In this document: in pieces, positions 1-5,557 of the stretch | How positions within the stretch are numbered: position 1 is the stretch's first letter | How the letters are laid out: the number at the start of each line of letters is the position of its first letter | Assembly: GCA_017552165.1 (NCBI GenBank) | Contig: JAFZCF010000047.1 | Coordinates: 1 to 7,530, forward strand | Length of the DNA stretch: 7,530 nt | Source: Clostridia bacterium | GTDB taxonomy: Bacteria > Bacillota_A > Clostridia > Oscillospirales > CAG-272 | Direction of reading: 5' to 3' | Notes under the pieces: generated by a model | What the model saw: only the letters and a program-made list of their open reading frames with translations | Database searches by the model: none | Told to the model about the DNA's origin: nothing | Made by a program: the position numbers and the translations under genes

Positions 1-56
1 ATAGAGGCGTTTACGCAGTTTTCCAATTATAATCTTTTTAATGACAATTTGAAATT

Positions 57-135
57 CATACTGTTTGACGTACTTCCGGAAAAGCACAAGCAGTACGGAT
101 ACAGCATGCTTAATTACATACTGTTTACAATACTT
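57..135. repeat. Pair of imperfect direct repeats 60 bp apart
   Basis: Bases 57-75 and 117-135 match at 15 of 19 positions: both read CATACTGTTT, four variable bases, then TACTT. A weaker third copy (ATACTGT at 168-174, TACT at 182-185) overlaps the -10 box of the promoter at 151-179. The copies could be binding sites for a regulator of the downstream operon, or chance similarity in AT-rich DNA. Confidence 0.3.
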
Positions 136-150
136 TTTTCGGGTCAGCGG

Positions 151-179
151 TTGAAAAAATGTTCCAAATACTGTATAAT
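151..179 (+). promoter_or_regulatory. Sigma-A type promoter of the seven-gene operon
   Basis: A -35 box TTGAAA (151-156; five of six consensus bases) and a perfect -10 box TATAAT (174-179) are separated by 17 bp, the optimal spacing. Transcription should start near 186, leaving a leader of about 33 nt before the ATG at 219. No other good promoter was seen before the one at 6869, so this one probably drives everything through dprA. Confidence 0.75.
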
Positions 180-208
180 AATACTAACTTGGGAAATTGT
201 CGGCATAC

Positions 209-214
209 GGAGGG
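209..214 (+). promoter_or_regulatory. Ribosome binding site fixing the nuclease start
   Basis: GGAGGG lies five bases (counting from GGAGG) before the ATG at 219. The alternative in-frame ATG at 159 has no such site and sits inside the promoter, upstream of the predicted transcript start, so 219 is preferred. Confidence 0.8.
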
Positions 215-218
215 CGAT

Positions 219-1355
219 ATGAAATTCATTCACATGGCTGATCTCCATCTCGGCTCGCCCTTTGCCGGACTGCCGCCGCACGAGGCGGCCAAAAGATATT
301 CGGGACAGTTTGACGTTCTCGACGCGGCGCTCCGCGCCGCGGTCTCCTCAAAAGCCCGCCTTGTGCTTATCTCCGGCGACGTATTTGACGACACGGTGGT
401 ATCTCGCAAGACCGTTTCCGGCTTTTTCGACCGTCTCGGCTCGTATCCAGGGATAAGCTTCGTCATTTCCCCGGGAAATCACGATTATTATACTCCCGAG
501 GGGTATTATTCCGAGACCGACGCAAAGATCCCCGGCAACGTCTTCGTTTTCAGGACTCCCGAGCTTTCAAGGTTCGAATTCCCCGGGCTCGGGGCGGACG
601 TTTACGGCTTCGCCTTCACGTCGGACAGCATGTTCGTCGCCCCTTCGCTCACGCCCGATACGGAGGACGGCGGAAGGATAAAGATACTCTGCTGTCACGC
701 GGCGCTCGACGACCCGTCGTCGCCGTACTGCCCGGTTTACTCGTCGGCGCTCGGTTTCTTTGACTACGCGGCGCTCGGGCATATTCACGCCCGCGGAGTT
801 TCGAAGTTGGGGAAAACGACCATCGCCTATCCCGGATGTCCCGAAGGAAGAGATTTCGGGGAATGCGGCAAAAAGGGCGTCCTGCTCGTCGATACCGCCG
901 GGGGGGAGATCTCGGTATCGTTTATAAGGATGCCGGGGGTGACCTATCGGGCGGAGGAGTTCGATCTGACCGGCGTTTTGTCAAGAGACGCGCTGACCTC
1001 ATCCCTGCACGACTTGATATCGCGCCTCGACGACGCCGACAAAAGGGCGTCGACCGCTCTCCGCGTGACGCTCACGGGGGTCTGCGACCCTTCTCTCGAC
1101 CCGGACGCGCAGTCGCTCGCCTTCGGACTGAGGGATCGCTTTGCCGCCGATCCGTTTCTTGAAATTCAGATAAAGGACGAGACCGTCCCCGGATACCGCG
1201 CCGAAGAACTCGAGAAAGACATCTCGCTGAGGGGGTGCTATTACAGGGCCCTCCGCCCCGAGCTCGAAAGCGCCGACCCAGCCGTGCGGCTCAGGGCCGC
1301 GCGCGCGCTCCGGATGGGGCTTAACGCCATAGACGGTCTCCCCGTCATGAGATAA
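219..1355 (+). CDS. YhaO/SbcD-type DNA repair exonuclease (metallophosphoesterase)
   Basis: The protein (378 aa) is a calcineurin-like phosphoesterase of the Mre11/SbcD/YhaO group, which uses two metal ions (usually Mn) to cut DNA ends in the cytoplasm. The metal-binding motifs appear in order: DLH at residues 8-10, GDVFD at 53-57, GNHD at 86-89, a conserved-type His at 160 (CCHAA) and GHIH at 187-190. The opening residues KFIHMADLHLGSPF are closer to YhaO than to classical SbcD. The C-terminal 110 or so residues form a mixed region ending in Arg/Ala-rich helices. Length is close to family members of about 390-410 aa, so it appears intact. The start is fixed by the promoter and ribosome binding site upstream. 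Family members normally work with a large SMC-like ATPase (SbcC or YhaN) encoded next door; none is present here, where a small membrane protein gene follows after 2 bases. Biochemical activity is inferred from the motifs. Confidence 0.9.
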   Translation: MKFIHMADLHLGSPFAGLPPHEAAKRYSGQFDVLDAALRAAVSSKARLVLISGDVFDDTVVSRKTVSGFFDRLGSYPGISFVISPGNHDYYTPEGYYSETDAKIPGNVFVFRTPELSRFEFPGLGADVYGFAFTSDSMFVAPSLTPDTEDGGRIKILCCHAALDDPSSPYCPVYSSALGFFDYAALGHIHARGVSKLGKTTIAYPGCPEGRDFGECGKKGVLLVDTAGGEISVSFIRMPGVTYRAEEFDLTGVLSRDALTSSLHDLISRLDDADKRASTALRVTLTGVCDPSLDPDAQSLAFGLRDRFAADPFLEIQIKDETVPGYRAEELEKDISLRGCYYRALRPELESADPAVRLRAARALRMGLNAIDGLPVMR

Positions 1356-1357
1356 AA

Positions 1358-1738
1358 ATGAAATCAAACACTTCAGTCAGAAGAATGCTGCTCCTGCTTC
1401 TCCTCGTCGTCGCCGTGACGGTGTTCTACGAGGTGATGCTGAGCCTCGGCAACGGCTGGATCACATACGTTTACGTGATCGCCGCCTGCGCCGCGGCGGG
1501 GGCGTATATGATAATAATGCGCGGCCTTTTCTCCCATCCCGACAAGACGGTCTTTTCATACGACCTGCCGGAGGAGGAACGGCAAAAGCTCGCCGAGGCG
1601 CACCGCAAACACTATTTCGCGGCGCGGCCGCTCCTTTACGTGATAATCGCCGTCGCGGCGACTCTGCTCCTCGATTTCGTTTACGTGATGATCGCGGGCA
1701 ACGGCCTGACCGCGTGGATAGAGTCGAGGCTCGGATGA
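1358..1738 (+). CDS. Small three-helix membrane protein, unknown function
   Basis: I do not recognise this 126-aa protein. It has three clear hydrophobic segments, roughly residues 9-30, 35-56 and 91-113. A charged loop of about 35 residues lies between the second and third and contains DLPEEERQKLAEAHRKH. Positive charges at the N-terminus and in this loop put both in the cytoplasm and the C-terminus outside. Two outward turns share a GNG motif (LGNGWITY and AGNGLTAW), and the encoding DNA repeats TTTACGTGAT three times, hinting at related helices. It begins 2 bases after the nuclease stop with only a weak GAGAT-like ribosome site, and its stop overlaps the walJ start as ATGA, so it is probably translated together with both neighbours. 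The coding call rests on operon position, hydrophobic pattern and codon use matching the neighbours; the function is unknown. Confidence 0.8.
   Translation: MKSNTSVRRMLLLLLLVVAVTVFYEVMLSLGNGWITYVYVIAACAAAGAYMIIMRGLFSHPDKTVFSYDLPEEERQKLAEAHRKHYFAARPLLYVIIAVAATLLLDFVYVMIAGNGLTAWIESRLG
1726..1729 (+). promoter_or_regulatory. Ribosome binding site fixing the walJ start
   Basis: GAGG sits five bases before the ATG at 1735, inside the last codons of the preceding gene. The in-frame GTG at 1714 has no comparable site, and the N-terminus MRIVNLFSGSAGN matches the family when started at 1735. Confidence 0.65.
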
Positions 1739-2508
1739 GGATAGTCAATCTTTTCTCCGGCTCCGCGGGAAACTGCACGTTCGTGAGGCGCGGCGACGCG
1801 TCGATCCTCATCGACGCCGGAGGCTCGGCAAGATCCGTCCTCCGTTCGATAGAAAGAATAGGCGAGGATTGCGGTCAGATCCGCGCGATTTTCGTGACTC
1901 ACGAGCACTCCGACCACATCTCGGCGCTCCGTACCCTGCTTAAAAAAATCTCCGTCCCCGTATTCGTGCCGTCGGGCTGCGCGGCCAGGGTCGCCGCCGC
2001 CGTCGACGTGATGGCCGACCGTATAGAACCAATAGCGGAGGGCGGGACTCTGCGGCTCTGCGATTTCTCCGTTACGCCGTTTCGCGTGCCTCACGACAGC
2101 GACGACTGTTTCGGATACCGCATCGGCGGGGGTGAGCGGACGCTCGGAGTGATGACCGACGCCGGAATGATAACCGATTCGGTCACAAACGGACTGCTCG
2201 GCTGTACCGACGCCCTGCTCGAGGCAAATCACGATCCCGACATGGTGCTTTGCAACACGTCATATCCGCAGTCGCTCAAGGACCGCATACTCTCGGGAGG
2301 CGGGCATTTGTCAAACGAAGCCTGCGCCCGGCTGATAGCCGGCCTCGCGCCGCACGGACTTCGCCGCGTGATGCTGTCGCATCTCAGCCGCGAAAACAAC
2401 ACGCCCGACAAGGCGGAAAAAGCCGTCATGCTCGAGCTTTCAAGAAACAATGTCGTCGGCGTGTCGGTCTGTTCCGCATCCGCCTGTACCGAAACGGAGC
2501 TTTTCTGA
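1735..2508 (+). CDS. walJ: WalJ/YycJ-type metallo-beta-lactamase fold hydrolase
   Basis: This 257-aa protein belongs to the metallo-beta-lactamase superfamily, YycJ/WalJ group, predicted cytoplasmic phosphodiesterases or nucleases; in low-GC Gram-positives WalJ has been linked to cell-wall signalling and DNA double-strand break repair. It starts with the group's signature LFSGSAGNCT (residues 6-15), followed by ILIDAG (24-29). The di-metal motif HEHSDH is at 56-61. Further ligand candidates are His120 (VPHD), Asp142 (MTDAG) and a late His216 (LSHLSREN); EANHD (163-167) and GHLS (190-193) are also typical. Length is normal and the active site looks complete. The ATG overlaps the previous stop (ATGA), and its own TGA shares one base with the rlmH ATG. 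Being followed by rlmH is the order known around walJ in Bacillota, but the walRK two-component genes are not here, so control by that system cannot be assumed. The family is sure; the exact substrate is not. Confidence 0.92.
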   Translation: MRIVNLFSGSAGNCTFVRRGDASILIDAGGSARSVLRSIERIGEDCGQIRAIFVTHEHSDHISALRTLLKKISVPVFVPSGCAARVAAAVDVMADRIEPIAEGGTLRLCDFSVTPFRVPHDSDDCFGYRIGGGERTLGVMTDAGMITDSVTNGLLGCTDALLEANHDPDMVLCNTSYPQSLKDRILSGGGHLSNEACARLIAGLAPHGLRRVMLSHLSRENNTPDKAEKAVMLELSRNNVVGVSVCSASACTETELF

Positions 2509-2933
2509 TGCTTAACGTCAACATTCTGTGCGTCGGAGACCTCAGACCGGGATATATCCGTGAAGCCGCGGAGGAATACGCAAAGCGCATCGGCGCGTTT
2601 GCGTGTCTGCGTACAATCGAGGTCGCGCGCGAGCGTGATCTGATTCCCAGAATGCCGAAAAAAGGGTATAGGATCGCACTGTGCGTTGAGGGAAAGCAGA
2701 TGACCTCAGAGGGCTTTGCGAAGTTTGTAGAGGATCTCCCCGGGAGGGGATATTCCGATCTGACCTTTGTTATAGGAGATTCCGACGGAATGGGAGAGGA
2801 CGTCAAAAGTTTGTGCGATCTCAGACTTTCGTTTTCTGAAATGACCTTTCCTCACCAGCTCATGAGGGTGATACTCCTTGAGCAGATATACAGGGCTTTC
2901 AGCATAATAAATCACGGCAAATATCACAAGTAA
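2508..2933 (+). CDS. rlmH: 23S rRNA (pseudouridine1915-N3)-methyltransferase RlmH
   Basis: RlmH is a small SPOUT methyltransferase that uses S-adenosylmethionine to methylate pseudouridine 1915 in helix 69 of 23S rRNA on assembled 70S ribosomes. The 141-aa product shows the N-terminal pattern VNILCVGDLRPGY (4-16), the knot strand FVIGDSDGMG (87-96), and the nearly invariant C-terminal block from LSFSEMTFPHQLMR (107-120) through ILLEQIYRAFSI to the KYHK terminus (138-141). It is 15-18 residues shorter than usual (about 155-160 aa); the gap falls around residues 40-50, in the region between the first helix and the RIALCVEGKQ strand. The knot loop reads IGDSDG where relatives have IGG, a Gly-to-Asp change near the cofactor. 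The start at 2508 overlaps the walJ stop by one base and has CGGAG at 2495-2499. Longer readings of this frame from 2250 would run through walJ and are rejected. Confidence 0.97.
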   Translation: MLNVNILCVGDLRPGYIREAAEEYAKRIGAFACLRTIEVARERDLIPRMPKKGYRIALCVEGKQMTSEGFAKFVEDLPGRGYSDLTFVIGDSDGMGEDVKSLCDLRLSFSEMTFPHQLMRVILLEQIYRAFSIINHGKYHK

Positions 2934-2946
2934 AGCAGGTAAAAGC

Positions 2947-4827
2947 ATGAAAAACACGGCAAAAAGGATCGTCGTAATCCTCATATTCGCGTCGATCATC
3001 GCCGCGGTCCTTCTTTACCGGACGGGCGCATACGATATTTCCTTTATAAAGCGCCCTCTTCCTCCGAAACAGGAAGAAACGGACACCTCGGCGCCGCCCG
3101 ACACTACCCCGCCCGCCGTGACGACCGACACCGGGGAGCCCCCCGTCACGTCGGATACGGACGAGACTACGGAACCTCCGGCGCCGCCCGTCACGGATCC
3201 CCTTTCGAATATCGAAGCCGAGGAATATCTGAACGGGCTGAAAAACGTGTCCTTTGACAGCATAAACGTTTCGACCGCATTCTTTGATAAAAACTCGTCC
3301 GTTGTCAGGCTGACGTGGTACGGCCTCCCGACCGCGTTTTCAAAACGCAACGTCAAGGTGACGAAAAACGAGATATATACGATGAAGAACCAGCGTCTCG
3401 GGATAAGAGCGGTCACAAATACCGAGAAACAGCCGGCGATTACCCTTTATTTCGGCTATATATTTGCCGATCAGGGCAAGAATTTCACCGTGTACGCCCC
3501 GGACGGCAGTCAGATCGCGACAAAGTTCACGGGGTCTCTCCCGTTCCTCACGACCCTTGACGGCCAGCCGCTCGTTCAGATCGGAGACGAATACTTCGTC
3601 CTTTCCTCCGGCGGCATTTCGTCCGAGCCGGTCGGCGAGGAGATGATAAACCGAATGGCGCTTGCTTTCGACTTCCCGGAGTATTATCCCGGCGCGGCCG
3701 ATTCGCTGATCCCGTATTCCGACTGGCTGCTGATCTTCAACGAGACGGACGTTCCCGACACAACGTCGGACGACGGAACGAGTGACGTCCCGACCGACAG
3801 CGAAACAAACGAGCCAGACTTGACGTCGGACGGCAATTCGGGCAGCGATCCGGCCGACACCGAGACCGAGCCGCCGGCGACCGATCCCGGAACGACGAAT
3901 CCCGCGGTCACGGAAGTGACGGAAACCGAGCCTCCGGCCTCTGACGAAACCGGCCTCCAGACAGGCGTCGCAACGGCGGTCGAAGGCACGTTCAACGCCG
4001 AGCCGGAGGACACGGACACCGACTCTTCCGATTCGTCGGATACCCCGGACGACACCTCCGAGACCGAGCCGTTCCCGACCGATGTCAGCGACGGCGACGT
4101 AATCGTCGTGAACGGCAAGACGTATATCGTCGAGAAAAAGCTCGCGTGGGGATTCAAGGATTCGAACGGTAACATCGTCATCCCCGCAAAGTACAAGACC
4201 GTTTATTCATTTACGGCGGACGGGGTCGCGTCCGTGATCAGCTTCGAGGACGAGGTAATCGTCGTCAGCAAGACCGGAAAGATCATATTCAACCGCGTCG
4301 AAGAACCCGTAAAGTATTCTTCCCTCATGTCGAACGTTGTCAAAACTCACCGCCGCCACCTCGGAGCGGTGAACAGCGATCTCTCGTCGATAGGAATGTA
4401 TTACTATGACCGCGGCTACTGCATAGTAAGGTACGCGGAAACCCATCAGAAAGATATCAACCTCGTAAATATATCCGAATACCGCCTGGCAAACAAGAGC
4501 GGAGGGTACTACACCGTACCGGGGAACTATAACATCGTCAACTACAGCGACGGCGTCATAGTCGTTGAAAAGGAAGGCCTTTACGGATATTTCTCGATAG
4601 AAGGGCGATGGGTGAGCCCGGCGTCGTACATCGAGGCGCGTCCGTTCCTTCAGGGGCTCGCGGTCGTCAGAAACAAGGACGGCAAATACGGTATGATAAA
4701 CACATACGGGGAGTTCGTCCTCCCGACGTGTTTTGACTATATTTCCGACGTTTCCCGCGGGCACGTCGTCACGTGGTCCGAGACCCGCGGCTGGGAACAT
4801 TACTGCACGATAACAAACAACGAATAA
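2947..4827 (+). CDS. Membrane-anchored protein with acidic Thr/Pro stalks and C-terminal WG repeats
   Basis: The 626-aa product begins with basic residues and one hydrophobic segment (about 8-24), so it is probably anchored in the membrane with the rest outside. A Pro/Thr/Glu/Asp-rich linker (39-84) leads to a folded middle domain (about 88-267). A second linker of about 115 residues (268-384) is rich in Asp, Ser, Thr and Glu and contains TETEPPA twice. The C-terminus carries WG-type repeats: LAWGFKDSNGNIVIPAKY (399-416), LYGYFSIEGRWVSPASY (545-561) and KYGMINTYGEFVLPTCF (580-596), the last two with Tyr in place of Trp, plus a partial copy near VIVVSKTGKIIF. WG repeats are beta-hairpin units found in many bacterial surface or effector-like proteins and are usually thought to mediate binding. 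No enzyme motif was seen. The gene starts 13 bases after rlmH behind a modest AGCAGG site and ends 22 bases before the next anchored protein. The role is unknown; the architecture suggests a surface receptor or adhesin-like protein. Confidence 0.9.
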   Translation: MKNTAKRIVVILIFASIIAAVLLYRTGAYDISFIKRPLPPKQEETDTSAPPDTTPPAVTTDTGEPPVTSDTDETTEPPAPPVTDPLSNIEAEEYLNGLKNVSFDSINVSTAFFDKNSSVVRLTWYGLPTAFSKRNVKVTKNEIYTMKNQRLGIRAVTNTEKQPAITLYFGYIFADQGKNFTVYAPDGSQIATKFTGSLPFLTTLDGQPLVQIGDEYFVLSSGGISSEPVGEEMINRMALAFDFPEYYPGAADSLIPYSDWLLIFNETDVPDTTSDDGTSDVPTDSETNEPDLTSDGNSGSDPADTETEPPATDPGTTNPAVTEVTETEPPASDETGLQTGVATAVEGTFNAEPEDTDTDSSDSSDTPDDTSETEPFPTDVSDGDVIVVNGKTYIVEKKLAWGFKDSNGNIVIPAKYKTVYSFTADGVASVISFEDEVIVVSKTGKIIFNRVEEPVKYSSLMSNVVKTHRRHLGAVNSDLSSIGMYYYDRGYCIVRYAETHQKDINLVNISEYRLANKSGGYYTVPGNYNIVNYSDGVIVVEKEGLYGYFSIEGRWVSPASYIEARPFLQGLAVVRNKDGKYGMINTYGEFVLPTCFDYISDVSRGHVVTWSETRGWEHYCTITNNE

Positions 4828-4835
4828 ACCACAAA

Positions 4836-4841
4836 AGGGAG
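4836..4841 (+). promoter_or_regulatory. Strong ribosome binding site of the second anchored protein
   Basis: AGGGAG followed by an eight-base A-rich spacer precedes the ATG at 4850. It is one of the clearest ribosome sites in the operon and suggests this protein is made at a higher level than its neighbours. Confidence 0.75.
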
Positions 4842-4849
4842 ATAAAAAA

Positions 4850-5557
4850 ATGAAAACTGGAACACTCACAAAGGCACTCATCGTCATTGCGTCCGTGCTC
4901 GCCGTTTCGATAATCGGCGCGGTCGTCGCGGGGCAGGCGCAGAAGAGTAATCCCCCCGCACCCGACAACACCAGCGCGTCGGGGACCAAAGAACCGGTCT
5001 CGACCACCGCCGTCATACCCGAGCAGACAACGGAAAACAATGGCAACGATACTTCGCCAAACCCGTCCAGCAGTTCGACGAAAGAAAACAATCCGCCCGT
5101 AACCGATCCGAAGCCTTCGAGTTCTTCCAAGGACACTACTCCCACGCCTCCGGTCACCAGTCCCGTCCAGAAAGCGCCGGCAAATTTCAAATATAACAAG
5201 ACCATAAGCTCTAACAGCGCGGCAAAGTATATCAACACCAAATCGGTCATAGTCGGAACGCGCAACGACGACGGGACGGTGCATCTCAAGATATCCATGT
5301 ATCTTGTGCATTACAGCATCTACACCGGCGGCTGCCCGAACAGCTACATCAAGATAGGTGACAACATTTCGACATTCACCGCGCCGGCGATCACCCGGGC
5401 CGAGAATACAAAGGGCGAAACGCTTCTCGCCGTCTTTGAGGTCGACGTGATATACGGTCAGACGCTTTCGTTCTCAACGCTCTACACCTTCAACGGGACG
5501 TATAACGACGTCAAGCTCGAGGGCATCACCTCCGAGGCCACTCTTACGATAAAATAA
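4850..5557 (+). CDS. Anchored or secreted protein with Ser/Thr/Pro stalk and beta-rich domain
   Basis: I do not recognise this 235-aa protein. Residues 1-8 are basic/polar and 9-27 form one hydrophobic segment that may be a membrane anchor or a signal peptide; a possible cleavage site is near GQA (28-30). There is no lipobox cysteine. Residues 29-110 are a low-complexity stalk rich in Ser, Thr, Pro and Asn, of a composition often O-glycosylated or used to span the cell wall. Residues 111-235 form a compact domain with alternating beta-type patterns (SVIVGTRNDDGTVHLKISMYLVHY follows this pattern in part) and one cysteine in TGGCPNS. No catalytic motif, sortase signal or known domain was recognised. 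It follows the WG-repeat protein by 22 bases and shares its anchor-stalk-domain plan, so the two may act at the same place. Its stop shares one base with the dprA start. Confidence 0.85.
   Translation: MKTGTLTKALIVIASVLAVSIIGAVVAGQAQKSNPPAPDNTSASGTKEPVSTTAVIPEQTTENNGNDTSPNPSSSSTKENNPPVTDPKPSSSSKDTTPTPPVTSPVQKAPANFKYNKTISSNSAAKYINTKSVIVGTRNDDGTVHLKISMYLVHYSIYTGGCPNSYIKIGDNISTFTAPAITRAENTKGETLLAVFEVDVIYGQTLSFSTLYTFNGTYNDVKLEGITSEATLTIK
5060..5164 (+). repeat. Two-copy protein repeat in the Ser/Thr/Pro stalk
   Basis: Residues 71-87 and 88-105 of the stalk repeat the pattern (N/K)PSSSS, K, (E/D), polar residues, PPVT(D/S)P. The codons differ between copies (AGC AGT TCG against TCG AGT TCT TCC), so the similarity is at protein level and the copies are either old or kept by selection on composition. 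Confidence 0.5.

Larger units (their letters stand above)
1..222 (+). pseudogene. AT-rich open frame entering from the left edge, possible gene remnant
   Basis: Frame 1 is open from the first base to a TGA at 220-222, giving 73 codons with no start inside the window. The first 48 or so residues look protein-like (for example NDNLKFILFDVLPEKHKQYG). The remainder, from about residue 50, is Cys/Ile/Lys-rich and reads like translated promoter DNA. The stretch is much poorer in G+C than the following genes and uses AAT, AAA, ATA and TTT codons that they avoid. The protein-like part loosely recalls the segment between the sensor domain and the helix-turn-helix of clostridial AraC regulators, but no DNA-binding domain follows; this is a weak impression, not an identification. 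A good promoter lies inside the frame and its stop overlaps the next gene's ATG by chance or design. It could be the tail of a real gene, a decayed remnant, or plain intergenic DNA. Confidence 0.3.

Noticed and set aside
1..150. Minus-strand open frame opposite the left-edge frame
   Set aside because: It is open to the left edge, but no start codon follows the stop near 183 and the translation has no protein-like pattern.
171..186. LexA-like box (CTGT, eight bases, ACTA) over the nuclease -10 region
   Set aside because: The right half does not match ACAG, that box type belongs to Proteobacteria, and the Bacillota GAAC-N4-GTTC type is not present. The resemblance comes from the TATAAT box.
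1714..1734. Upstream GTG start for walJ
   Set aside because: It adds seven residues not typical of the family and lacks a ribosome site; the ATG at 1735 has GAGG five bases upstream.
2250..2507. N-terminal extension of rlmH giving a 227-residue protein
   Set aside because: The extension lies within walJ in another frame and is Arg-rich nonsense; the RlmH family starts at the ATG at 2508, which has its own ribosome site.
3684..4196. 170-codon minus-strand frame rich in Ser and Val
   Set aside because: It is the antisense of the Asp/Thr-rich linker (GAC/ACG codons read backwards give Val/Ser/Arg), so it is composition-driven and not a gene.
4207..5298. 363-codon open frame on the minus strand across the two anchored-protein genes
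   Set aside because: It runs antisense across the junction of two well-supported genes with ribosome sites, and its translation is a low-complexity mirror of their Thr/Glu/Pro codons. It has no recognisable domain.
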